A stretch of DNA of 64,000 nucleotides from Echiichthys vipera (taxonomy: Eukaryota; Chordata; Actinopteri; Perciformes; Trachinidae): positions 21,875,390-21,939,389 of the forward strand of contig OY829661.1 of assembly GCA_963691815.1 (NCBI GenBank), written 5' to 3'. Position 1 is the stretch's first letter. Every line of letters starts with the position of its first letter. The notes below the pieces were generated by a model. That model was not told where the DNA came from. It saw only the letters and a program-made list of their open reading frames with translations, and did not search any database. The translations under genes and the position numbers were made by a program. Below, one piece after another: positions 1 through 11,931 of this stretch.

Positions 1-301
1 GTTTTCTACCTTATGTTCTTGTATTAGATCCTAATGCATGGTCATTTTATACTTTTGTTTTTCCACATTGAACAGCAGATTCCAATGTAAACTTTGTGTA
101 GAGATGTCCCTGCTATACTGAAATGTGCTGTAAGCATACACATCTACTCATTGGATGCTGCTTCTGTTCTGTTAACCCTACAGAGAGCATGGTCGGGCCT
201 TGCCTTTGGTCTTTATTTGCATGGTATTATTATGGTTATATAGGCTATATTACTCTTATTATTACTATTATCACACAGTGCCACAGATACTAATATTTTC
301 C

Positions 302-307
302 AATAAA
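302..307 (+). terminator. AATAAA poly(A)-like signal at left edge
   Basis: AATAAA followed by GTAGTTTTCTTTCTAACC, a U-rich context. It could be the 3' end of a plus-strand gene lying left of the window; in human the neighbour there is C18orf25/ARK2N. No coding evidence is in view, so this is a weak call. Confidence 0.25.
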
Positions 308-1051
308 GACTGTAGTTTTCTTTCTAACCTTCAGTGTGCTTTTTGCTGATTTCCATGTGTTTCCCCCTCCTCCCTCCACACTGTGCTGTCACTGAGACGG
401 TCCCCTCACTCTTTATGTGCTCTCATTTCTCAGCTGTCTTTGACAGTTTCCTCAAGTTGCTGCTCTGCTTACTTTGGAGTAGGGGCAACCAAACTTTCTA
501 TCCATTAAAAAAAAAAACAAGCATGTCTATAGTGAAACACACCGGCATTGGTATTTAATGTTACATGCTGTCATTCCCTCCTAATCCATACACTGTTTTT
601 ATAAAACAAAACACAGCCTCCCTCACATCCACTCATTGATCTTCATTGGTGATGAGTTAACCTTGAAACCGCTTCGGGCCATATGGATCAAATCCTCTTT
701 CTGGGTATATAGTTCGTATTTCAATATCAATATATGGTGATAGATTTCTGTAATAATCAACAAGAACAGTGTATGCTATTGGCTAATCCAGTATAATCAT
801 ATAAAATCCAATAGTTATATAAGGCATGTGACTAAAATGGCTGAATACACCCAAATATATGAAACTGTTGTACACCACGGTGTGACGATATGACATATTA
901 CCGTCTCATGGTATATCTTGACATTGTTCAACTCTACCTCGAGGTACTGACTGCCTGGTATCTTAACACAAAAAAACCTTTTTTGAAGTCTCCTCAGATC
1001 ATATGCATTAAACACTGGGTTTTATTCTTCTGTAGGTTGCACAGGTCGGCC

Positions 1052-1503
1052 CCATAGACTGTATATAAAGATGGACAACGCGTCTCCACTTTCTCCCACT
1101 CTACAAAAGTGACCCCAAAATATCTTGGATACAGGTGCTGTCATCTTATAAATTTGCAGCCAAAGTCCGCGCAGTGGTGATTGGGCGATATCGAAGCCTC
1201 GCCCTTACATCCACCTGACCAAAGCGTGTCAATCACGAGGATTCACCCTGTTTTTATAGCATTAAATAACTAATTAAAACCGTATTTAACAGAAAAATTA
1301 ATGCTTAAACAAACATCAGTGTTACAAGAACTACCTAAAATGACATTAGCCTTGATTTTTTTAGTTTGCCCCATGTCCCATCTGCTAACATGGAGGGGAC
1401 ATGGTTTATGACCTAAACTACAGTCACCAGGAGGCGATCCAGATGATTTGGCTTCACTGTTGGAGAGCTGTCAAGCTGTCCATCTTTTATATAAAGTCTG
1501 TGG
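1052..1503. mobile_element. MITE-like element with terminal inverted repeats
   Basis: The left end CCATAGACTGTATATAAAGA (1052) and the right end (about 1478-1503, reading CCACAGACTTTATATAAAAG on the minus strand) form imperfect inverted repeats of about 26 bp around 450 bp of non-coding DNA. I recognise the termini as a common teleost repeat; superfamily not assigned. Confidence 0.6.
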
Positions 1504-1526
1504 TCTGTCCTGTGTGTTATTAAAGG

Positions 1527-1935
1527 ATCAGTTCAACATTTTTGGGAAATCCTCTTATTCGCTTTCTGGCGGAGAGATGATCGTGTTCACTTAACAAGAA
1601 GCTCCGCCAGCAACCGCTTAGCTTAGCGTAGCACAGGGAGTGAAAACATGGAGAAACGGCTAGACTGGCTCTGTCTAAATGTAACAAAGACGACCTACCA
1701 GCACCTCTAAATCTCACTCATTAACACATTATATCCAACTTGTGACAATATGTGACTATGCAATCTTGCGGAGGGTTATGTGCCAGGCTATCTCTTGGCG
1801 TCTATTTCACAGCCAAGAAATAGCCTGGCACAGGCACGTAACCATCCATATTTTGTGTACAGATTAAACAAAGGACTGATAACTTGGCAGATATAAGAGT
1901 GGTATTGATCTTCTCATTTGACTCCCCACCAAAAT
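1527..1935. repeat. teleost palindromic dispersed repeat, copy 1
   Basis: Carries the family hallmarks: GGATCAGTTCAACATTTTTG start, CGCTTAGCTTAGC, CTGGCTCTGTC, CCTACCAGCACCTCTAAA, GCCAAGAAATAGCCTGGCAC near the centre and GAGTGGTATTGATCTTCTCA at the far side. It reads as a degraded long inverted-repeat (MITE-type) element. Confidence 0.65.
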
Positions 1936-3649
1936 GGCCAACTATCAATTGATAAAGACTCTCTAAATGTGTAGCATAATGAGAAATCAATTTGGTCCAA
2001 TTACCAAATGGCAACTGTTTAATCTCTAAATCGTTATATCTTTCTATTTATTATTGCATAATATTGGCTAGTCCTTTATAACAGCAGAACAGACCTTGAC
2101 ACAGTTATACAGATAAAATCACAAAAAGGTAGCTTGTCGCTACTCAGTTTTCAAAATAAATTCTTAGTCTATCCCGTTGTGTCTATGTACCCTGTGATAA
2201 CAGCACAAGTGTAGATAAGGTTTTTGAATATTTATTGCAGGAAGTCATGAATCTCGATTTATTTAATAGCTTTTTGTTAGAAATAACGTACTTTATTTTG
2301 TCTACCAAGAGTCTTTAATTACAGACGTTCTGAATTTTTCACTTTAAACAATGCATTAAAAATCCTTTGCTTCTGTAAAAAACTTAAAAAGGGGGTAGAT
2401 TGGTTACAACGTGCAGCACGGGTTCTGGTGTCATTCATTTCAAGTACTAATTTAATATGCACATATAAAATATAAACCCAGCAATTTAAAGTGTTTTAAA
2501 GTCTGTCACTTCTTGCTGTCAGCTTCTAGCCACTTGAGCCGTACATCTGTTCACAGTGTCTAAAATAGTCAGGTATTTATGTGTCGACATAAGGTGTGTC
2601 TGAGGCACGGCCATGTGTGCTCGGTAACTTTCTCCTCCGACTACAGCGACAGACTTTTAAATAACTCAACAGCTATAATGCACATGTTATTGCACTGGTG
2701 CAGAACACGTTAATATCAGGTGCTTTGTCTTTGAGCCTGTCCTTGTTTGACCGATCATAGCATCAAGGTCAGTGAGTGGTGTACAAGCATGTGCCATGTA
2801 GAGTCATTTGTATGCAGATTTTCAGTAAAGATGCGCTCCATACCAGCTGGTTTCACTCATTAGTCTGTCACTGTGATTGTGAGTGTGTCAATCAGTGATA
2901 TCAGCAGGTGTGTCGATGGGTTTTCAATAAAAGAAATGCATACACAGGGCTCACAGTGTCCCATGATGGAAGACCACCGCACCAGGCAGAAGACAGGATT
3001 ATGTTAGAGGGGAGGTGCGATTGTAAAGCTGCAGTGATGGGAGCAGGAAGAGGGGGAGGAGGAGTGAGGGAGAGAGACAGGTTTGATGTCAGACTGCTGC
3101 AGTCATGGCTGGGCAGGGCTTACGGGCTGTCACTCACACAGGGACGCCATGCCGCAGCCACACCGTGGGGGAGGGGCTGCCTGTGCAGCAGCTCTGGGGT
3201 GAGGAGAGGTGGATGGTAGTGTGTATATGAACGTGTGTGCGTGTGTGGTGTGTCGGTGGGTGGGGGTCTGTTCTGCACCAATCAGGCATTTTATGTCTGC
3301 AAGTCAAAGTCGAAGCAGAGAGTAACAATAACAACATCAGGGCTGGTGCTGGCAGCGCTGCAATATGTCAAATATTAATGTCAGCGGTTCAAGCTGTGAA
3401 AGAGCCCAGAGATAAATAATTTGATATTTACTCTAAGCTTCACTTTGAGTCCAGTCTTACCGGGTCACAGGCTTCATACAAAAGTGATGTACAGCTTTTT
3501 ACCAATCCAAACCAGCAGTCTGCCATTTCTGCTCTACTTCCTCTGCCAAATGTTGTTTTCACTTTGCTCATGGCTCTCAAGGTTCACTGGCTTCCCATGT
3601 CCCGAGGCTATATGCAACAAAGCAAAACAACAGCCATGCAAAAATGTCA

Positions 3650-4240
3650 TATTAGCAATAATTATATGAATTGTTTGACATTTGGGAAAAATGCTTTTTT
3701 GCCTTGTGGTGGACAGTTCGATGAGAAGATAGACTCTCACATTTGTAGGCTAAAGTGGGCCTTTAAGGCTACATCCAGCAGCCGCTTAGCTTAGCTAAGA
3801 TAAGCACAAAGACTAGAAACTGGATGAAACAGCTTGGCTGGCTCTGTCCAAAATGAATTAATCTCTCTAATTAACATGCTACATATTGGGTTTTTTATAT
3901 AAAAGCTGAAGTGCCAAAGTGACTATTTCTTGGCTGGGGCCAGTAACTTCCTGGTGTCTCTGCTGGTTGCCAAAAATGTCAAATTGTTGTTTTTAGACCT
4001 TGTTTTTTGTACATATTAAACTTCAGCCTTTGTGCTAAACTATGCTAACCGGCTGCTGGCTGTAGCCTTATATCAGAATCAGAATCAGAAATACTTTAAT
4101 AATCCCAGGGGGAAAGTGTTTAAACATAGACAGATTAAGGGAGTGGTATTGATCTTCTCATCTAACTCTCAGAGAGATAAAGTGAATAAGCATATTCTCA
4201 TAATGGTGTCCTATTCCTTTTAATAAATATATAAATGCAT
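3650..4240. repeat. teleost palindromic dispersed repeat, copy 2, with a LINE-tail-like insertion
   Basis: Shares CGCTTAGCTTAGC, CTGGCTCTGTCC, ACTATTTCTTGGCTGGGGCC, ACCGGCTGCTGGCTGTAGCC and GTGGTATTGATCTTCTCATC with the other copies. At about 4072-4118 a foreign piece interrupts it, containing three AGAATC-type repeats, then ACTTTAATAATCCCAGGGGG, which looks like the 3' tail of a fish LINE or SINE. Confidence 0.65.
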
Positions 4241-5311
4241 ATGTATTTAAGGGATATTGTGGGATTTTGTTTAAGTAAAAATGTTACAGACTAGAACATT
4301 TGTAGTTAGATCTCAGCTCAGTGAACCTTGGACGGTTTGTTGCTAAATATATCATAAAACCATTACCTGTGGAATCATCTCTAAATATTACACGTACATT
4401 GTTGCTCCATATTACCGTTTAACAAGTCCAACTTTAATCTGCCTGACTCAGCTTGAAGCAGCTGACACAACAGTAGATGAGGTAATTATTTCTCCCAACC
4501 GTTCAAACACATTATACTCCAGTACTTCATTATACCCAGTGGACTCCAGACCTTGGTGTCTGTTTCCTGTTGCAGAAAGCTGAAGTAGAAGCTGTTTGTC
4601 CTCGCCTCACTCCCCTCCTTTCTCTGAGCTCAGAGTAATTTGTATTGATTGTTTTGTGGAACTTGATGCCGAGGTGATTCAGTGGGACTACCACACAATC
4701 TCGTGTCTCCTCCACCTCTGATAGGAAGGGTGGGGGAAGGATGAAATGGGGGCGGATAATCTTTTGAGCCCTCCACAGTTGCTGCCGTGGAGGGTTTTAA
4801 TGAGAAATATACAGTTGAATATTTGCTCCTTCACACGGCAGACATAATACACAGCCTGAATCTATTCAGTTGACTAGCAGTGGACCAAAGACAATCCTCG
4901 ATGGTGTAGATCTTCTTGGAAACGCACCAGGCTGTTAGTGAAGATCCATCCTTCCTGCTGGCTGCACTATGGCAAGTGGAGAGGCAGGCCATTGGGTGCA
5001 ATCTGTGTGTGGGTTTAGATAGTGCTCCACAGGGGTCTGATTGTCTGTGTCCTCCATCTGCTGTTTTGTTTGTCTTGTCTTGTCTTGTCTCCTGTGTCAG
5101 TTCTCTCTTTATGTTCTATCTCTGTGATTGGTTGTTAAATATTTTTTGTATGTGTTTGTGTATGTGTGGGAAAGCCACAAAGTGCTTGTTTTTGCATTTA
5201 TGTGGGTCAATACCACTGGTTTGTCTGGGTCTCTCTGTTGTGTCTGTCTGAATGGAAGTGATCGCGGGCTTATCTGGCTCAGTTCTGATTACTTGCATTT
5301 ATTTCCCATAG

Positions 5312-5612
5312 GAGCACACTTCACCAGGCATCAACACAGCCATGCTACCTCCTGCCGACACTTTCACCTGGGCGCCCCCCAGGCACCCATCTCAGCAGAG
5401 TTCCCTCTAGGACACGCCAGCCAGCCTCCTCAGACGGGCCTGGCCACCCACCTGCCCCCGGCACACCACACGCCCCTCACTGCCCTGCCTGCACCCCCTC
5501 AGTTCCAGGATGTGCCGGGGCCTCCATTCCTACCTCAGGCCTTACACCAGCAATACCTCATCCAGCAGCAGCTTCTTGAAGCGCAGCACCGCCGGATTCT
5601 CCCACACTCCAG
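5312..5612 (+). CDS. rnf165: rnf165 exon 2 (first exon in window)
   Basis: Acceptor AG at 5310-5311, donor GT at 5613. Encodes HQHSHATSCRHFHLGAPQAP, a Pro/His-rich stretch and the conserved LPQALHQQYLIQQQLLEAQH. The reading frame stays open upstream of the acceptor, but the family alignment and the splice site place the border here. Confidence 0.92.
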
Positions 5613-8583
5613 GTATAACCACTAACTGCATGCAATTACTGATACACACAAGCAGAGAACCATGTCAGGCATTTGTTTTAATCATATCTTTATCTCGTTG
5701 CAGAAGAACCCAGGAGCGTATTCCCCTGAACCCCCATCGACTGCGCTCAGGCTATGAGTACTCCCCTCCCCTCCACGTTCCTCAGCCAATGACACAGCAA
5801 CAGCGGTACCTGGCCGAAGGCACGGACTGGTGAGTCACCGTTGGAGATTAACGAGAGTCCTGCAGAGTTGTGAAAATGATCACGCCCTTTCATCTGTCTG
5901 TCTGTCACATTGCCTAGCATGGGTGATGATGTTGAATTAGTCGCCTGTCTGCCTACAGGGATCTCAGCGTTGACGCTGGCCTCCCTCACCACCAGTACCA
6001 GCTCCAGCAGCTTCCGCAGCACTATCAGCATTACCTGGCCTCCCCCCGGATGCACCACTTCCCCAGGAACACATCCTCTGCTCAAGTGGTATGTTGGGTC
6101 ACCCTGCTGTTTTGTCACCATCATTATTTTATCACTTGTCCAAGGATATCTTTGACTACAGGTATATGTTTAGGTTTGATTTGATGCATTTTCTTTTGCT
6201 GTTTTTGAAAAAAGGCGCACAGTTTTGGTGTCACTTTTAGTATTTTCATCAGAACAATGGACTACTATTATATTGCTGTAATGTGATAATAAGTTCTCTT
6301 TTGTTAGGTCGTGCATGAAATCAGAAACTACCCGTACCCCCAGCTGCACCTGTTGGCACTACAAAGTCTGAATCCTTCGAGGCACGCCACCGCCGTGAGA
6401 GAAAGTTATGAGGTAGATCTATCTTTCCAGTTTCCACCATCCATCCAGTTTCCATTTGTCGAAGCCAGGGCTCTCTTATTGTCACCTCAAGTTCCATGCA
6501 GTAGTGTGTTCTGGTTATTTTGGGCATATTACATGATCTCCTTGAGCAGAGGGAGTTTGCTCAGTTGTCATAGAAATCTTTAAGGGCTTGTTTTCCGTTT
6601 TGGCTTAAAATTTAAGCTTCATAGTTCATTCTTGACCTTGAGAACATCAGTTTTACAAAACAACCTCACCTCACGGTCCATTAAGTAGCTGCTCTGTTGT
6701 TATTATTATATTCTACTTTATGCTATTCTCAGCTGTATACCCACTTTTCCTCAGGAGCTGTTGCAGCTGGAGGACCGGCTGGGGAGTGTCAGCAGAGGAG
6801 CTGTTCAGACAACCATAGAGAGATTCACCTTTCCACACAAATACAAGAAGGTAGGGTAGATACCTGGATGTAAATAACACACAGGAACATGCACTATTAA
6901 ATGTATGGTCCCACTTTTATTTTTTATATTCGCTTCTCTGACCCTACCTTTTGTCTCTCTGTAATCTGACCTGCTAACAGAGAAAGCCCCTGCAGCTGAA
7001 GATTGGGGAGGAGGAGGAAACAGATGTGGATGAGAAATGTACTATCTGTTTGTCCATGTTGGAGGACGGAGAGGACGTCAGGTCAGAAATGCTTCGTAGC
7101 CCCCACTTTTTACATGAAAGCAACCCTTTTCTCAAGCTTAGAATAGAAGTTTGACACTTTGGGAAATAGGCTTATTTGGGTGATTTGTTAGTTAGATTAT
7201 AAGACTGGCACCACCATCATCGTCTGTAATGTTACACTGATAAGTTACTTTGCTGAGTACCGACGCTAAAAGCTACTGATTTGAGCTCAGTTCAGTTTGA
7301 GGATTCAGTGGTTGAAGTGTGTTTGTCAGCTTAGATAAGCATGAAGTCTGGTAACAGGGAAACAGCTAGCCTGACTTTGTTTAACAGTAACAAAATCCGG
7401 ACTATTTTTTGGCTCTGAGCAGTTGCACAGCAACCAGCCAAGATCTGGGATGTTACTTTTGCAGCCAAGAAATAGTCCGATAAACAACCCTGCATAAAAT
7501 GCAGAATTATTGTTCTTTTTACTTCAATTTTTGTAACTAACGAGACATAACATGTTGATTAGTTAGCTTCAGAGGTGCTAGTAGGTGGCTAGCTGTTTCC
7601 CTCTGTTTCCAGTCTTTGTGCTAAGCTAAGCTAACCAGCTGCTGGCCGTAGCCTTATACATAATGGAAGAATATGAGAGTGATATTAATCTTCTCATCTA
7701 ATGCTTTGATAGATAGCAAATAGACATATTTGCAAAAATCAAACTTTAAATAAACAAACTAAATATATCGATGCTTATGTATTTAAGGAATATTGTGGGA
7801 TTTGTTATTTTGAAAATTACAGACTTGATCATTTGTAAATTAGATCTCGGCTTAGTGAACCATCTGCTGTTAAATAAATATATATCACAAACCATTAACT
7901 AACAGCCAAATCCTCCGCCCTGCTCACATTAGATATGCAGTCACTCAATATCTTTACACGTCCAGCTTTAATCTGCCTGATTAAACCAGGACGTTAACCA
8001 GGCTAACTGTTTAACCTTGTGTCCAGTCTTTTTTTGCTAAGCTAAGCTAACCAGCTGCTGGCTCTAGCTTCATATTTAATAGCAAGTTTGAGAGTGGTAT
8101 TTATCTTCCCATTCAACAAATAAGCATATTTTCCAACATGTTGAACTCTTCCTTTAAACTATGGCATGAACATGTGCACCTACACATGCTTTTCGAACCA
8201 AGTTAGGGTGTGAAATTCAGGGGGTAAGAGCCGTATCCTGGGACGAGGAAAGAGGGTCAGTTTACAGCATGTGGCGTCTCAGCTGTCTGAGAGGCGTGTG
8301 GGAATAATGACTCAACAGAAGTCATCGCTATACGTGCCTGAATGAACCAAATTAACTCCCCGCTGGTGTTAGAAGTTCTTTGCAAGCACATAACTGTATT
8401 GCAGTGGGAGAGTGTATGTGAATCAACACTGACCCCGCGTCCCTGTGTCTCTCTCTGTCCTCCAGGAGATTGCCCTGCATGCACCTCTTCCACCAGGGCT
8501 GCGTGGACCAATGGCTGGCCACCAGCAGGAAGTGTCCGATCTGTCGAGTTGACATCGAAACACAGCTGAACCCTGACAGCTGA
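5312..8583 (+). CDS. rnf165: rnf165 (ark2c), RING-type E3 ubiquitin ligase, coding exons 2-8; first exon not in window
   Basis: Seven exons (5312-5612, 5704-5829, 5959-6088, 6308-6412, 6755-6850, 6981-7081, 8466-8583) join in frame to 977 nt, about 325 residues to the stop. This is nearly all of the roughly 346-residue vertebrate RNF165/ARK2C. Seen in order: a His/Pro/Gln-rich region; YLAEGTDWDLSVDAG; VHEIRNYPYPQLHLLAL; the Arkadia-type ubiquitin-binding stretch SRGAVQTTIERFTFPHKYKK; then a C-terminal RING-H2 domain (CTIC, CMHLFH, CVDQW, CPIC) ending IETQLNPDS. Known of the family: nuclear ubiquitin ligase related to Arkadia (RNF111) that promotes BMP/SMAD transcription and motor axon growth. 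All introns are GT-AG. Exon 2 starts with two bases that finish a codon, so one short upstream exon is missing; I did not find it between 1 and 5311. Identity is confident; exon 1 and the UTR limits are not. Confidence 0.95.
5704..5829 (+). CDS. rnf165: rnf165 exon 3
   Basis: TTGCAG acceptor, GTGAGT donor. Encodes RTQERIPLNPHRLRSGYEY and ends in QRYLAEGTDW, with the Trp codon split across the next intron. Confidence 0.93.
5959..6088 (+). CDS. rnf165: rnf165 exon 4
   Basis: CTACAG acceptor, GTATGT donor. Encodes DLSVDAGLPHHQYQLQQL and HYLASPRMHHFPRNTSSAQV, a Gln/His-rich stretch conserved in RNF165. Confidence 0.93.
6308..6412 (+). CDS. rnf165: rnf165 exon 5
   Basis: Thirty-five codons, phase 0 at both ends: VVHEIRNYPYPQLHLLALQ, then SLNPSRHATAVRESYE. 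Acceptor TTAG, donor GTAGAT. Confidence 0.93.
6755..6850 (+). CDS. rnf165: rnf165 exon 6 (Arkadia-like ubiquitin-binding region)
   Basis: Thirty-two codons, phase 0: ELLQLEDRLGSV then SRGAVQTTIERFTFPHKYKK. The GAVQ-TIER-FP-KYKK pattern is the ubiquitin-interacting element just upstream of the RING in Arkadia-family ligases. Confidence 0.94.
6981..7081 (+). CDS. rnf165: rnf165 exon 7 (first half of RING)
   Basis: Encodes RKPLQLKIGEEEETDVDEK, then the first RING cysteine pair in CTICLSMLEDGEDV. Donor GTCAGA is weak but in phase; the Arg codon is split. Confidence 0.92.
7148..7755. repeat. teleost palindromic dispersed repeat, copy 3 (rnf165 intron 7)
   Basis: Long copy with CAGCTTAGATAAGCATGAAG, CCAAGAAATAGTCCG, GTGCTAAGCTAAGCTAACCA, GCTGCTGGCCGTAGCC and ATTAATCTTCTCATC in the usual order. 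It explains most of the size of this 1.4-kb intron. Confidence 0.65.
8006..8157. repeat. teleost palindromic dispersed repeat, copy 4 (right-hand part only)
   Basis: Contains GCTAAGCTAAGCTAACCAGC, GCTGCTGGCTCTAGCTTCAT, GAGAGTGGTATTTATCTTCC and ends near GAACTCTTCCTTTAAA. It is truncated at the left, and is the second copy in the same rnf165 intron. Confidence 0.65.
8466..8583 (+). CDS. rnf165: rnf165 exon 8 (second half of RING, stop)
   Basis: TCCAG acceptor. Encodes RLPCMHLFHQGCVDQWLA and KCPICRVDIETQLNPDS, then TGA at 8581-8583. It completes the C-H-H-C-CPIC part of the RING-H2 domain. Confidence 0.94.
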
Positions 8584-11179
8584 TGAGATTTCAACACCCC
8601 CATCTCCTTGTCAATCACATCTCGTGTGATTCCTGCTTCTTTCCACCCCGGCTTGCCGGCCCTCCCCCCTCCTTTCCCCTGTTGGGTGCTTTGCCAAATG
8701 TGTCCAGACTTCATGTGACATCACCACCCTTCTGACTCACGCTTTACTGAGCCAAGCCAGGATAACTAACTGCACGAGAGGCCCCAAAGGACTCTCTTTA
8801 TATAGAAGCACATCCCTCTGGAGGCAAAAGACACGCAGACACACACATACTCATGTACACAGGGTTTACTTGTAGCTTGCTGGTCGTAAGTGGGGTGTTG
8901 TTGCTGTTGTGGTGTTGTACTGTAGGTGGCCCCGGGCTGTGTAGCATGTCCTTAAAGCCATGACTTAATGTCCTGAGAGGGGAAAAACACATAATCCCAC
9001 ACTGAGCTGGCTACTTTCTCTCTCTTTTTCTCTCTCTCTTTCTATATATATATATACACACATATATATTTCTCTCTTTTCAAACAACACTTCAATCAAA
9101 AATGAATATTCTGCCACACAAGAAAGCTTAACAAATGCTCTGATGCCATGTTTACCTAAAGATCATTTGTGGTCGTAGTAGAGTAGCAGTAACCAACAAG
9201 TGATATCTGGTGCGTTGTCGTCTCCGCGGGGGACGAGCACCAGCTAGCTGAGTGTTTTGATTCTATCATGCAGCTTTGACATTTTGCAATACAGTTGTAC
9301 ATTTACCTTGGGTTGGTGTCATGTGAGATAATGTCGTGTGAGTAGGTCTCTTTCATTGCTGTGAAAAAGCGATCCCAGTGATCGAGTCATCATGTGTTTT
9401 TAACATTTAAACAAACAAAAAAAAAGGTAGAAAGTGTTTTTTTTCTGTTTTTTTTTTTTACCAAAATGCATTTTGTCACAGTGTAGCTTGAACCTGACGC
9501 GCAGGTTCACGTGTGTGTGTGTATGTGTGTGTGTGTGTGTGCGCTCTGCCCTGCTGTGTGTGACTTAAAGAATGTGTCTAACAAATGTGTGGATGTTAAA
9601 AGAGTGCAAATGTGATTTGAGTGTTTCAAGGGTTTGAGGTGACACCTGGATGTTAACTCACTGTGGGTTAACAGCGTGAACACTGGAGTGCTTACACAAC
9701 ACAAAGCCAAAAAAAAAAAAGGGATGGGGAAAAAGGAAACTATCAGGCACTGCAGCAGAGCGAGTTGGGAGGAAGACTTAGCTGCCCTTGTACCTGGATC
9801 TTCATCTGGCGGGCTAGTGTCAGAACAGTGTGTACTAAAAACTGCATGTTTCATTGTCGACTTGGGCTGTTAAGCTTCGGTAGCGTTTCTTCAATTTAAA
9901 AAGGTACAGAGATGGCTTTGCATGACTTAGTTAGTCTGAGCTGTGACTATCTTCTCAACACTAAGAAACAAACAAAAAAAAAAAACGGTGTCAGTGGCTG
10001 CTCCCCTGACTTGTAGCGTGTGTTCATCCTGTCCCCTTTGGTGGCAACGATGGGATCCTCTTTTTGATGTTTACCTTATTGCCTAAAGAACAAGCACATG
10101 TGACAATAGTTATAGCAACAAAAGGTTTTTCCTTGGTATTGCATTTGGTTTATAGTTAGGTAGAGATTCATGCAGTGTTTCAGCAGAGAGAGGAGCTTGC
10201 GTATTGATCTTGTGTATTTGTGTGACAGACCTCCCCTCGTGGTTGCTATGCTGGTTGCTATGCTGTATTGCTAGAACAAGTAGAACGTGGTGCGACGGAG
10301 GCAGCCTCCCTCTCGCAGTGCACACAGACACGAGACGACACAACAGCAGGAAAACATTCAGGCTGTTAACTCTGGGTCTGACCATTTTTCACTCCCTTCG
10401 TGTTGGCTTTGTCATTTCATTTCTACAGGAGGCCTTTAGGACCCTCACTGTCCTATGCACTGTGATAGCAAAGGATAAGCCCGGAGACTCTTTTAGCCTC
10501 GTAGGTTAAGGATCAATTAACTCGGATTACTCTCTCCCCGTCGTGTGCACTGCCAGTGTCGACACTGCCTCCTCCTGTAGTGGAGTCATCTGTGATGAAG
10601 TTTTCATAGTTTACACAGGGTGTTGTCAGTTGAGATGCCTTAAGTATTTAACAATCATAATTTATTACTAACTGTAGATATTGTGGGTATGTATTTAATT
10701 TTATATAGTTTTTTTGGAGGGTGGGGCGACTTAATCATAATTTATTTATTTAGAAATAACACAAAAATGCTATGAAAAAAACTATTACCTCATTTTTGCA
10801 TTGTTTTGGGAATGCTTTGCATGCAGTTGTACTTTTTTGGAACACTAAAGTTAAAGGAAAAATAATAGATCCCTGCTGTTTGATCTCCACAAGCTGGCTG
10901 TGCGATGTTTACTGTCCAAGGCTGAGCTACTGAGCCCGCTCTCCGTCTCTCTCTCTCTCTCTTTCTCTCTCTCTAAGGGTGCTTTTCATTATGCTAACTT
11001 ATGATTCCCTGCCTCCTCTCTCCTCCTGTGACCTTGAAATCGTTCCTCTTCTGCCATCATGGAGGAAACGGGGAAAGAGCAAGGAAACACAGGTGTATCC
11101 TAGGCAGAGGTCTTTTGTTGTTATTTAAGGAACAGCTGTCCAGTATATGATAAGCAAGCAGCCAACCAACGCGGAAGTG

Positions 11180-11462
11180 CCAAAAACTGCAGTTCCTCAT
11201 ATGGCCACTTGAGGCTGGCTACAAAAAGGAGCCAATCCCCACAGACCCCCATGCCGTTATAGAGGGCTTGCTTCATCTCCCTCAGCTCCTTTCACGCTCC
11301 ACCTCTTTGTCCATTATTTGATTACTTGGGAGTTAAGCGGCGTCAGGCACTGCCAAGATGGCGACGATAAAGCCACCCACTTTAAACTTAATTTTGGCTC
11401 TTCAGAAACCTGTGGGTGACGTCACAGAGGCTACATCATATAATCTCTATATGAAGTCCAAG
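11180..11462. repeat. dispersed repeat relic inside the putative rnf165 3' UTR
   Basis: Shows phrases of a common fish repeat: CACTTGAGGCTGGCTACAAA, CCAATCCCCACAGACCCCCA, AAGATGGCGACGATAAAGCC and GGGTGACGTCACAGAGGCTA. Probably the same broad family as the element at 1052-1503, but lacking clear ends. Confidence 0.5.
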
Positions 11463-11889
11463 TACCGTAGTGTTGCATGCAGGTAGAATTTTGTGTGTAG
11501 AGCAAAAGAGTCGGGATGTATCGGCCTTCATTCAATCACAGCACCCATCCCTTATCGCCTGACGACACTTTCGCCTTTCATTAGCTTTTTATTATTATTT
11601 ATCTTCATTCATATGCATATTTATGTTTATAGAGACACCGTCTCTTGACTCCATTCTCGCATCTCCAGTTGCTAATCAGACCCTGAACAATGACTGCTGC
11701 TCGGAAGAGGAAGTCTCTGCCCCGATATTTGCTGGCTACACCGGAATACCCTAAATAGTAGCCGTGGCCCCCAGAGGCTAAATTAAAGGATTTCCCTCTG
11801 TCCACAGGTCTCTTCCTTGCAGCTCATTAACATCCGATACGTAAGGAAGAGATGCGAGAACACATGTTAGCATAGTGAAGAGCACCCTT

Positions 11890-11890
<1 letters not shown>

Positions 11891-11929
<39 letters not shown>
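11891..11929. repeat. (CT)n microsatellite
   Basis: About 19 uninterrupted CT units, seen directly. Confidence 0.95.

Positions 11930-11931
<2 letters not shown>

Larger units (their letters stand above)
308..5311. other. rnf165 upstream flank or first intron, no gene recognised
   Basis: I see no exon with family similarity here; short ORFs lack splice or homology support. The stretch holds a TIR-bearing MITE-like element (1052-1503), two copies of a fish palindromic repeat (about 1527-1935 and 3650-4240), a purine-rich stretch near 3040-3090 and a TCTTG run near 5072. Confidence 0.6.

Noticed and set aside
5128..5311. Upstream extension of the rnf165 exon 2 frame with an ATG
   Set aside because: The frame is open by chance; the family alignment and the acceptor at 5310-5311 place the exon start at 5312. 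An alternative first exon cannot be fully excluded.
9507..9854. 115-codon minus-strand ORF with His-Thr repeats
   Set aside because: Derived from a GT/AC microsatellite and 3' UTR sequence; no homology.
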